Source: Anaerorhabdus sp036637135
GTDB lineage: Bacteria > Bacillota_I > Bacilli_A > Erysipelotrichales > Erysipelotrichaceae
DNA: 5,957 nucleotides
Direction of reading: 5' to 3'
NCBI RefSeq assembly: GCF_036637135.1
Contig: NZ_JAVWNC010000090.1
Span: 1-5,957, forward strand
This document shows positions 1 through 5,957 of this stretch, in pieces. How positions within the stretch are numbered: position 1 is the stretch's first letter; each line of letters opens with the position of its first letter. The translations under genes and the position numbers were made by a program. The notes below the pieces were generated by a model. That model was not told where the DNA came from and made no database searches. It worked only from the letters and a program-made list of their open reading frames with translations.

Positions 1-2160
1 TTCACCTTTAAGTCTTTTAATTAAAGTCGTATCTCTTCGTTTTTCTAAAGTATGACATGCTTCTAGTGCGATTTCTTCACTTCCAAGCAGCACCAGCGAT
101 TTTTTTGCACGTGTAACTGCGGTATAAACTAAACTCTTCTTAAGCATATGTCGATGTTGTGGAATTAGAGGTAAGATAACTATTGGATATTCACTCCCTT
201 GGCTCTTATGAACTGAAATACAATAAGCGTGTGTTATTCGTTCAAATGTTTCTGGTGAATATTCTACATATATACCTTCAAAATCAACTATAAATCTTAC
301 TGTATTATTTGGATCTTCAATCGGATAAATTATTTCGATTAGTGTTCCAATATCGCCATTGTAGACATCATCATCTGGTTGGTTCTTAAGCTGAAGTATT
401 TTATCATTTTCACGAAATGTTCGATAACCGACTTTCCATTCCCTGCGTCCTGATTCTTGTGGGTTGAAACAATTTTGTAAAGCGTTATTTAGACGATCAA
501 TACCCGCAACCCCCGAATACATACAAGCTAATACTTGGATATCTTTTAGATCGTATCCTTTATCTAATGCATTTTGTACAATCTTAACAACTAAATCTTT
601 TACATCATATTGATTTGCACCAAAAAAAGCGACATCATTTTTAAGTTTGGATAAGTTTAACTGTCCTTCACGTATTTGCGCAGCAAGTTCAATTACATCA
701 GAACCATCTTTTTGTCTGAAAATATGTTCTAATCGTATAACAGGGAATAAATTTGAATCAATTAAATCTTTTAATAAACATCCAGGTGATACACTCGGTA
801 ATTGATTTTCATCACCAATGATACAAATCTTTTTGACATGAACGCTAGCTTGAACAAGGTTATAGAATAACCAATTATCAACCATAGAAAACTCATCTAC
901 AATAAGTAAGTCAATGAATAAAGGTTCGTTTGCATTCTTACCAAAGGTATTTGATTCTAAATCCCATGCTAATAAACTATGAATAGTATAAGCTTGAACT
1001 TCCGTTAACTCTGCCAATCGTTTAGCGGCACGACCTGTTGGTGCACAGCACGCAATATTAGCTAAGGGATATAGTTTCTTAAAAATGGATACCATTCCAC
1101 GAACTACAGTTGTCTTACCCGTACCAGGTCCTCCAGTAAGAATCATGATGTCTTGCGATATAAATGAATGAATGGCTTCCATTTGCTTTGGATCATATTC
1201 AATATTAAGTTTTTCTTGAATCTCTTGTAAGGAGTCATTTAACAAATCTTCACTATATGGATCTAACTTTTCATAAGGAAATAAACTCAAGAACCCTTGT
1301 ATCCCCTTCTCTGCATCATATTGGCTTACAGGATAGATTCGATTATCTTCTTGAACAAGTCTTCTTTTCTTAATTAATAAGTTACAATACTCATTGAAAT
1401 TTGCTTCAATATTGCGACACGCTTTATTAAATTCTGCTTCAAGGATATCAACGAGTACAAAACTATTCCCTGTTCTCATACAACAATCCATTGCAAGTGT
1501 CACAAGATAAGCTTCAATACGATAAGGATGATCAGGTTCGTATCCCATGGACAGTGCAATCTTATCTGCAGTCTTGAATCCAAATCCATCACATTCTTCA
1601 ATGACACGATATGGATTTTCAGATATTTTGCGTATCGATTCACTGCCATATGCACGATTTAGACGAATAATGTTTCGTATTCCAAGTCCATGCATTGTAA
1701 AAAACTGCAATGCTTCTTCAAATGAATCCTGATTACTAGACAATCCGTTTATTAATGCTTCTTTCTTTTTCTCAGTCATTTTAGGAATTTGTTGTAAACA
1801 AGAAGCATCTTCTTTGATCATATCGATACAAGTAGGTCCTAGGATATCTACTATCTTCTCCGCAAATTTCTTACCTATTCCTTCGAATAATGGACTAGAT
1901 AAATAGCGAACTAAAGAATCTGTATCTGTAGGTGTAACTTTTCGATAGGATTTCACACTGAATTGCATTCCATATTTTTGATGTTCAATGTAATCTCCAT
2001 CCAATTCATATAATAATTCCATATCATCGATTACAGGTAAGTACCCCGTCACAATAATCGCTTTCTCATCCAATGAATGAAGCTCAAAACGAGCCACAGT
2101 AAAGTAGGACTCGTCATGTCGATAGATTGTATGTGTAAATTTACCTGTTATCTTTTCCAT
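1..2160 (-). CDS. recD2: RecD2-type ATP-dependent DNA helicase (3' end cut by window edge)
   Basis: This is a superfamily 1B helicase of the RecD2 (RecD-like, YrrC) type, which in bacteria lacking RecBC unwinds DNA 5'-3' and supports replication forks and repair. All 720 codons visible are open; no stop is reached at the window edge. Family members are about 715-800 residues, so only a short tail should be missing. Seen in order: an N-terminal OB-like region (about 1-75), helix-hairpin-helix segments (around G94-I-G-K and 192-GFGFKTADKIA-202), a Q motif glutamine at about 326, Walker A GGPGTGKTT (343-351), Walker B VDE with D422 and E423, motif III GDENQLPSV (from 449), LEHIFRQ, VHKSQGSE (650-657) and VYTAVTRAKK (678-687). 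The ATG start lies 3 bases after the CPBP stop; a weak AAGG six bases upstream overlaps that gene's last codons, so translational coupling is likely. The N-terminal OB/HhH region separates it from the RecD subunit of RecBCD. Confidence 0.95.
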   Translation of the reverse strand, partial: MEKITGKFTHTIYRHDESYFTVARFELHSLDEKAIIVTGYLPVIDDMELLYELDGDYIEHQKYGMQFSVKSYRKVTPTDTDSLVRYLSSPLFEGIGKKFAEKIVDILGPTCIDMIKEDASCLQQIPKMTEKKKEALINGLSSNQDSFEEALQFFTMHGLGIRNIIRLNRAYGSESIRKISENPYRVIEECDGFGFKTADKIALSMGYEPDHPYRIEAYLVTLAMDCCMRTGNSFVLVDILEAEFNKACRNIEANFNEYCNLLIKKRRLVQEDNRIYPVSQYDAEKGIQGFLSLFPYEKLDPYSEDLLNDSLQEIQEKLNIEYDPKQMEAIHSFISQDIMILTGGPGTGKTTVVRGMVSIFKKLYPLANIACCAPTGRAAKRLAELTEVQAYTIHSLLAWDLESNTFGKNANEPLFIDLLIVDEFSMVDNWLFYNLVQASVHVKKICIIGDENQLPSVSPGCLLKDLIDSNLFPVIRLEHIFRQKDGSDVIELAAQIREGQLNLSKLKNDVAFFGANQYDVKDLVVKIVQNALDKGYDLKDIQVLACMYSGVAGIDRLNNALQNCFNPQESGRREWKVGYRTFRENDKILQLKNQPDDDVYNGDIGTLIEIIYPIEDPNNTVRFIVDFEGIYVEYSPETFERITHAYCISVHKSQGSEYPIVILPLIPQHRHMLKKSLVYTAVTRAKKSLVLLGSEEIALEACHTLEKRRDTTLIKRLKGE

Positions 2161-2163
2161 AGT

Positions 2164-2862
2164 TTACCTTAAGAGTAATAAAATTGTAACTGCAATATAG
2201 TTGTTTAAGAAATGGAGTAACCATGCACCCAAGAAACTTTTTGTTTCATGATAATTCTTCGCAATCATAAATCCCTGAACCATATAAGGGAAAGCAAAGA
2301 TCAAATCCATGAAATTAAATGAGAATATTGAGAAGAACACATGCATTCCACCAAAAAGAAACGAACTAATACAAGCTCCAATCCAAAAACCCTTTCTTTC
2401 TTCAATATATTTATAAATTACGCCACGAAATACAAATTCTTCAACCAATGGTGCGAATACCACAGATACAAATATGATAAGAATTGGGGAGGTAATTAAT
2501 TGTGATTCAATCGCTATTTGATTTGCGGATGATGTATCATTTATAAACATCATTAACACAATATTGATTACATAATTCAAAGCATAGGATATTAATAAAT
2601 TTTTTCCTGTTATTTTTAATATAGGTAACAATCTAGTTTTCACTGCATTAAACAAATCCATTAAAAGTGGTTTGCATAAATAACAAAAGTACAAAAGAAA
2701 TACAACATAAAATAGAAATTGTATTTCATATGATAAATCTTTCCCTACTATCTTATATACGAAGGATACTAGAAATCCTAATAAAATTGGATATACGACC
2801 AAATATCCAAGTAAATATTGAATTAAGATGAGTATTTTATTTTTGTTTGTTATTTCTGACAT
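2164..2862 (-). CDS. CPBP family intramembrane metalloprotease (Abi/CAAX-like)
   Basis: A 232-residue hydrophobic protein with about seven or eight predicted membrane segments (roughly 9-39, which is long enough for one or two, then 46-66, 88-108, 124-140, 158-178, 184-202 and 209-230). It carries the three CPBP (PF02517) motifs intact: EEFVFR with E141, E142 and R146; FxxxH with F170 and H174; and HFLNN with H217 and N221. These are the expected active-site residues of a glutamate-type intramembrane protease, so the protein is probably active rather than a degenerate relative. Known family members process prenylated proteins or peptides, give bacteriocin self-immunity, or act in peptide signalling (for example MroQ in Staphylococcus); the substrate here cannot be read from sequence. 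The start overlaps the 3' end of mnmA by 13 bases, with AAGGA (2872-2876) nine bases upstream, and recD2 follows after 3 bases. It is therefore co-transcribed with both. No bacteriocin gene is visible beside it. Confidence 0.9.
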   Translation of the reverse strand: MSEITNKNKILILIQYLLGYLVVYPILLGFLVSFVYKIVGKDLSYEIQFLFYVVFLLYFCYLCKPLLMDLFNAVKTRLLPILKITGKNLLISYALNYVINIVLMMFINDTSSANQIAIESQLITSPILIIFVSVVFAPLVEEFVFRGVIYKYIEERKGFWIGACISSFLFGGMHVFFSIFSFNFMDLIFAFPYMVQGFMIAKNYHETKSFLGAWLLHFLNNYIAVTILLLLR

Positions 2863-4001
2863 GAAGTTCTTTCCTTGATGATTTTCTTGAATAAGTCATC
2901 ATCACCTTGGTAAACTTCATCAATTACACCACCACCAAGTACTAGACCATCTTTATAAAAAACAGCCTCTTGACCAGGTGTAACAGCTTTGATTCCGTTA
3001 GGATAAATACACTCCACGGTATCTTGGTCGATTATATGCAATTGTATTTGATTATCTTTTTGGCGATATCTAAATTTTGCTTGGCAATCCATAACAGTAA
3101 AGTCATGCTCAGCAAGCCAGTTCATACCTCTAACAATACAGCGTGTTGATTTTAACCAGCGATTATCCTCACCACTTGAAACATATAATTCATTGGTATC
3201 AACATTCTTGCCTACTACAAACCATGGCCCACCAGCTCCTCCAATGTTTAGTCCTTTTCTTTGACCAATTGTATAATATAAAACACCCTCATGATTTCCA
3301 AGTTCTTCATTTGTATCAATGTTGATAATTTTGCCTGATTTTGCAGGTAAGTAATTTTTCAAGAATTGTCTAAAGTTTCTTTCACCAATAAAACAAATCC
3401 CTGTAGAATCTTTTTTTGTTGCTATTGTTAGATTTAATTCCATTGCAATTCTTCTTACTTCGGGTTTATCAATATCACCTAATGGAAACAAGGTATGATG
3501 TAATGCATCCTTGTTGATTTGGCATAAAAAATAGCTTTGATCTTTATTATCATCATCAGCTTTATACATAAATGATTCAGTTTCACCATGAATAACTTTT
3601 GCATAATGACCTGTCGCAACCCAATCAAATCCTTGTTTCTTTGCGAATTCAAAGAAACTTTGAAATTTAATATATTTGTTGCATAAAATATCTGGGTTAG
3701 GTGTTCTACCCTTTTTATACTCATTAATAAAAGTCATGAATACATCGTCCCAATATTCTTTTACAAAATCAACACGAAGTAATTCTAATCCAAGTGAGTC
3801 TGCAACGCTCTTTGCATCCATCCAATCACTCTCTTGCGGACAAACATCATTATCCAATGTAGGATTACCTAAAACATCATTGTTTGCGAGAGCATCCCAA
3901 TTACGCATAAAAGCACAAGTAACATCGTGTCCTTGTTTCTTTAATAAATAAGCACATACGGCAGAATCAACCCCGCCTGATAAACCAACTAGTATTTTCA
4001 C
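2850..4001 (-). CDS. mnmA: tRNA-specific 2-thiouridylase MnmA
   Basis: MnmA (TrmU) adenylates and then thiolates U34 in tRNA-Lys, -Glu and -Gln (s2U34), using sulfur delivered by a cysteine desulfurase. The 383 residues show the N-type ATP pyrophosphatase PP-loop SGGVDS (8-13), the catalytic cysteine C107 in NPDILC, GHYA (131-134), DQSYFL (154-159), the second catalytic cysteine C203 in STGICFIGER, then a central domain with YTIGQRKGL and a C-terminal beta-barrel ending near GGGVI. It is slightly longer than the usual 360-370 residues because of extra residues around 36-56 (NNDVLGNPTLDNDVCPQ) and a charged tail. The start is GTG: a GAGGTG Shine-Dalgarno lies five bases upstream, while the overlapping ATG at 4003 is followed at once by TGA. 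It is the first gene of a tight operon with the CPBP protease and recD2. A promoter candidate lies just upstream, after the spx terminator. No desulfurase gene is present in the window. Confidence 0.97.
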   Translation of the reverse strand: MKILVGLSGGVDSAVCAYLLKKQGHDVTCAFMRNWDALANNDVLGNPTLDNDVCPQESDWMDAKSVADSLGLELLRVDFVKEYWDDVFMTFINEYKKGRTPNPDILCNKYIKFQSFFEFAKKQGFDWVATGHYAKVIHGETESFMYKADDDNKDQSYFLCQINKDALHHTLFPLGDIDKPEVRRIAMELNLTIATKKDSTGICFIGERNFRQFLKNYLPAKSGKIINIDTNEELGNHEGVLYYTIGQRKGLNIGGAGGPWFVVGKNVDTNELYVSSGEDNRWLKSTRCIVRGMNWLAEHDFTVMDCQAKFRYRQKDNQIQLHIIDQDTVECIYPNGIKAVTPGQEAVFYKDGLVLGGGVIDEVYQGDDDLFKKIIKERTSCQK

Positions 4002-4006
4002 ATTAA

Positions 4007-4012
4007 CACCTC
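4007..4012 (-). promoter_or_regulatory. Ribosome binding site of mnmA, fixing a GTG start
   Basis: GAGGTG on the minus strand, five bases before the GTG at 4001-3999. It decides the start, because the only nearby ATG (4003-4001) reads directly into TGA. Confidence 0.8.
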
Positions 4013-4023
4013 ATATCTAGTAC

Positions 4024-4052
4024 ATTATAATACAAAAGTAGAGCTAATTAAA
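4024..4052 (-). promoter_or_regulatory. Candidate sigma-A promoter for mnmA-CPBP-recD2
   Basis: A consensus TATAAT lies at 4029-4024 on the minus strand. A weak -35 (TTTAAT, 4052-4047) sits 17 bases upstream and coincides with the loop of the spx terminator hairpin. The predicted transcript would start near 4017 and have a leader of about 16 bases that contains the mnmA Shine-Dalgarno. The -10 is convincing; the -35 matches only three of six consensus bases. Confidence 0.5.
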
Positions 4053-4065
4053 TAGCTCTACTTTT
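4034..4065 (-). terminator. Hairpin terminator at the end of spx
   Basis: A perfect 13-bp inverted repeat (AAAAGTAGAGCTA / TAGCTCTACTTTT) encloses a 6-base loop. The upstream arm includes the spx TAG stop codon (4060-4058). On the minus strand the downstream arm ends in TTTT and is followed by GTATTATAATG, so the U-tract is short and partly within the stem. Termination may therefore be incomplete, with some read-through into mnmA. No plus-strand gene converges here, so the minus strand is the relevant direction. Confidence 0.7.
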
Positions 4066-4492
4066 CTGTTTCTCGGACTTTTCCACAGCCATCATAGTTA
4101 GGACAAGCTGTGTTACAAGAGAATACTGCCAATTTTCTAAGTTCATGTGGAATGAACGCATCTATTTCTTCTTCGTCATAACCAACTTGGAATACTGATT
4201 CATTTAAGATGATTGGACGTTTCAAGATAGATGGATTCTTTTGGATAAATTTTACTAGTTCGTTTAGAGATAACAGGTCTAAATCTATCTTATCTTCTTG
4301 CATGATTTTAGAACGTTTCGAAATTATGTCTTCCGTTCCATTTTCGCTTCGTTGAAGTAAATGTTTTATTTCTACTTCATTTAGCAAGGTTGTAAATATA
4401 TTTTTCTCAACGAAGGGTAGATTTCTCTCTTTTAACCAATTCTTAACTTTCCTGCATGATGCACAGCCCGGGGAAGTGTATACAACGATCAT
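4058..4492 (-). CDS. spx: Spx/ArsC-family redox regulator with a cysteine-containing C-terminal tail
   Basis: A 144-residue thioredoxin-fold protein closely resembling Bacillus Spx, which binds the RNA polymerase alpha C-terminal domain and reprograms transcription under thiol and oxidative stress. It keeps the CxxC switch (C10-A-S-C13) in the YTSPGCASCRK context, the glycine at position 52 in NGTEDIIS that Spx needs for contact with alpha, the basic residue R60, and RPII with R92. These features favour Spx over an arsenate reductase. Bacillus Spx is about 131 residues and ends in a LAN tag used for ClpXP turnover. This protein instead has an extended tail with C126, C130 and C136 (spacing CX3CX5C) and a charged end (RETEK). 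The ATG has a strong GGAGGT Shine-Dalgarno five bases upstream. The gene is divergent from an amino-acid permease and upstream of mnmA, separated from it by a hairpin. The call to the Spx family is firm; whether it is the main Spx or a paralogue cannot be seen here. Confidence 0.92.
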   Translation of the reverse strand: MIVVYTSPGCASCRKVKNWLKERNLPFVEKNIFTTLLNEVEIKHLLQRSENGTEDIISKRSKIMQEDKIDLDLLSLNELVKFIQKNPSILKRPIILNESVFQVGYDEEEIDAFIPHELRKLAVFSCNTACPNYDGCGKVRETEK

Positions 4493-4497
4493 AGATT

Positions 4498-4503
4498 ACC
4501 TCC
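4498..4503 (-). promoter_or_regulatory. Ribosome binding site of spx
   Basis: GGAGGT on the minus strand, five bases before the ATG at 4492. It is near-ideal and confirms the start. Confidence 0.8.
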
Positions 4504-4514
4504 ATCTACTAATA

Positions 4515-4543
4515 ATTATACAATAAACTTTTCTCTACGTATA
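4515..4543 (-). promoter_or_regulatory. Candidate spx promoter
   Basis: A perfect TATAAT -10 lies at 4520-4515 on the minus strand. The sequence 17 bases upstream (TATACG, 4543-4538) is a poor -35 and lies inside the 18-bp palindrome. A start near 4508 would give a leader of about 16 bases. A weak -35 overlapped by a possible operator is what one expects of a promoter that depends on a regulator, but this is inference. Confidence 0.5.
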
Positions 4544-4547
4544 GAAA
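4530..4547. promoter_or_regulatory. 18-bp inverted repeat, possible operator between divergent promoters
   Basis: TTTCTcTACGTAtAGAAA: eight of nine base pairs are symmetric around a TACGTA core. It occupies the -35 region of the spx promoter candidate and ends four bases before the -35 of the permease promoter, so a bound dimer could affect both genes. I do not recognise it as the site of a named regulator. Confidence 0.45.
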
Positions 4548-4551
4548 TATG

Positions 4552-4579
4552 TTGACAAAGTTCACTTTTTTTATATTAT
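4552..4579 (+). promoter_or_regulatory. Sigma-A promoter of the amino-acid permease
   Basis: A perfect -35 TTGACA (4552-4557), a 16-base spacer and TATTAT (4574-4579) as -10. The predicted start near 4586 leaves a short leader of about 15 bases holding the AGGAG Shine-Dalgarno (4590-4594) six bases before the ATG. There is no room for a riboswitch or T-box. Confidence 0.7.
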
Positions 4580-4600
4580 TTAGAGAAAGAGGAGATTTCT

Positions 4601-5957
4601 ATGAATAACAATAATCCGAATATTCCAAAACGTAAGTTTGGACTTTTAACAACCATTGCGATGATTGTAGGCATCGTAATTGGTTCTGGTATTTTCTTTA
4701 AAACACCTACAATTATACAAAATACGAATGGTAATGTAGTCATGGGGATCCTTGCCTTTGTAGTAGCAGCTATGGGTATTGTGTTTGGTGGTTTGACCAT
4801 CTCTCAATATTCTTCAAATGATAATAAAATTGGTGGTTTAGTTTCTTATTGTGAAACTAGTTGGGGTCAAGTATTAGGATTCCTTGCCGGTTGGTTTCAA
4901 TCTATTATTTACTATCCTGCTATTATCGCAGTTATCGCGTGGGTTGGTGCTAACTACACATTTGGTTTATTTGGTTTACCTAATTTACTAACAACTGGTG
5001 ATTTTAACCTTGGTGTTTGGCCATTAGCGATTGGTTATTTAGTCTTTTATTACATCGTAAATACATTCCAAACAAAGAATGCGAGTAAGTTTCAAAGCTT
5101 TGCGATGTTCGCTAAAATCTTTGCGTTACTTGTCTTATCTATTTCTGGATTAGTATTAGGTAATCCAACAAGTGTCATTGCGATTAATCCAAGTTATGTA
5201 ACGACTTCTACTGGTTTTCTAACAGCAGTTATCGCTGTAGCATTCGCAACTGATGGTTGGATGATAGCTCCAAGTATTGCTCATGAAATCAAAGATCCTC
5301 AAAAAAATTTAACGAAAGCATTAGTTCTTGCACCCTTAATTATTGTATTCTTATACTTATTGTATTTCTGTGGTGTTTGTTCGTTCTTGGGACCAGATGC
5401 TTTACTTGCTGGTGTTGATCCAATATCAAGTATTTCAAATGCTATTTTAGGACCTTGGGGTATTAAAATAGTATTGCTGTTTATTGTAGTTTCAGTATTA
5501 GGTACTTTAAATGGATTGATTTTAGGTTATATTCGTACACCTTATGCTTTAGCAGTTCGTGGTGAATTACCCTTCAGTGCTTCATTGGCTAAAATAAACA
5601 AGAAATACGATACACCTATTAATGCTAGTATTGCTTGTTTTGTTGTAAATTTAGTCTTCTTAATGTTTCATTTCTTATCTTTAGATGGAGCTGCAGTATA
5701 TGGATTGACTCTATTTGAAGGTTTAGCTATTGATGATTTACCAATTGTAATGAATTATTTATTCTTGTGTTGTATGTATTTTGGTGTCTTACTTCGCCCT
5801 GATAAAGTAAAAACCACATCATTCTTAGGTCGTTATGTTTACCCTACTCTAGCTATCATTGGTTCAATGATTATCCTTTACGGAGGTATTACTCGACCTA
5901 AATTTAATGTCTATATGTTAATTACATTAGTAATTATTGCAGTAGGTCTCTTGATTC
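4601..5957 (+). CDS. APC-superfamily amino-acid permease (3' end cut by window edge)
   Basis: A cytoplasmic-membrane amino-acid transporter, either a proton symporter or an exchanger, of the APC superfamily; it resembles the LAT/SteT-like branch. The 452 codons visible are open to the window edge. They show the TM1 unwound-helix motif GIVIGSGIFF (24-33), where the substrate carboxyl group binds in this fold. TM6 follows with AFATDGWMIAPSIAHEIKDPQKNL (about 214-237), the conserved E-I-K-(D/N)-P loop after TM6, and RTPYALAVRGELP (312-324), which matches the R-x-x-Y-A-x-A-x-x-G-x-x-P loop after TM8. Roughly twelve hydrophobic segments are already present, so little should be missing. Substrate specificity cannot be told from the sequence; serine/threonine or neutral amino-acid exchange is only a guess from the family. 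The ATG is supported by AGGAG six bases upstream and a good promoter. It is divergent from spx, and the two may share an operator. Confidence 0.9.
   Translation, partial: MNNNNPNIPKRKFGLLTTIAMIVGIVIGSGIFFKTPTIIQNTNGNVVMGILAFVVAAMGIVFGGLTISQYSSNDNKIGGLVSYCETSWGQVLGFLAGWFQSIIYYPAIIAVIAWVGANYTFGLFGLPNLLTTGDFNLGVWPLAIGYLVFYYIVNTFQTKNASKFQSFAMFAKIFALLVLSISGLVLGNPTSVIAINPSYVTTSTGFLTAVIAVAFATDGWMIAPSIAHEIKDPQKNLTKALVLAPLIIVFLYLLYFCGVCSFLGPDALLAGVDPISSISNAILGPWGIKIVLLFIVVSVLGTLNGLILGYIRTPYALAVRGELPFSASLAKINKKYDTPINASIACFVVNLVFLMFHFLSLDGAAVYGLTLFEGLAIDDLPIVMNYLFLCCMYFGVLLRPDKVKTTSFLGRYVYPTLAIIGSMIILYGGITRPKFNVYMLITLVIIAVGLLI

Noticed and set aside
1547..1732. Plus-strand open frame of 61 codons
   Set aside because: It lies wholly inside recD2 on the other strand, opposite the conserved HhH region, and has no recognisable protein features.
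2164..2862. CPBP gene as an abortive-infection or bacteriocin immunity system
   Set aside because: No bacteriocin precursor, phage gene or defence partner lies nearby, and the gene is tied into a housekeeping operon.
3143..3951. Plus-strand frames at 3143-3325 and 3676-3951 and a second minus frame at 3479-3724
   Set aside because: All lie within mnmA, whose frame is conserved throughout; their translations look like shadow sequence.
4058..4492. Arsenate reductase ArsC instead of Spx
   Set aside because: The CxxC at 10-13, the glycine at 52, RPII with R92 and the Spx-like N-terminus fit Spx, and no ars genes are near.
4493..4600. Riboswitch, T-box or small RNA in the spx/permease gap
   Set aside because: Both predicted leaders are about 15 bases, too short for a structured element; the space is filled by the two promoters and the palindrome.
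4576..4800. Minus-strand open frame of 74 codons facing the permease
   Set aside because: It is antisense to the permease N-terminus, covering TM1 and TM2; the hydrophobic look comes from the complementary codons.

Overview
The window is ordinary low-GC chromosomal DNA from a member of the Bacillota (Firmicutes). Strong Shine-Dalgarno sites, AT-rich codon choice, a Spx regulator and the mnmA-recD2 linkage all support this. Two details lean towards Erysipelotrichia or relatives of the Mollicutes: a lengthened segment in MnmA (roughly residues 36-56), which from memory resembles the Mollicutes/Erysipelotrichia form, and the cysteine-bearing tail on Spx. That placement is inference, not proof.

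Layout: positions 1-4492 hold four minus-strand genes, in transcription order spx (4492-4058), mnmA (4001-2850), a CPBP-family intramembrane protease (2862-2164) and recD2 (2160 to beyond position 1). A 13-bp-stem hairpin at the end of spx, followed by a TATAAT box, suggests that spx is mostly its own unit. The genes mnmA-CPBP-recD2 then form a tight operon (13-base overlap, then a 3-base gap). From 4601 to the right edge a plus-strand APC-superfamily amino-acid permease runs divergently from spx. The 108-bp spx/permease gap holds two back-to-back promoters with an 18-bp near-perfect palindrome between them.

How the genes relate: MnmA thiolates U34 of tRNAs, RecD2 is a 5'-3' DNA helicase for genome maintenance, and Spx is the thiol-stress regulator that binds the RNA polymerase alpha subunit. 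In Bacillus subtilis, mnmA and recD2 sit in one cluster separated by a TPR protein, with a cysteine desulfurase just upstream of mnmA. Here the CPBP protease fills the middle slot and spx lies upstream instead. I see no mobile element, CRISPR array, RNA gene or clear new defence system. The points most worth following are the Spx cysteine tail, the divergent palindrome, the CPBP gene inside the mnmA-recD2 operon and the terminator/promoter overlap before mnmA.
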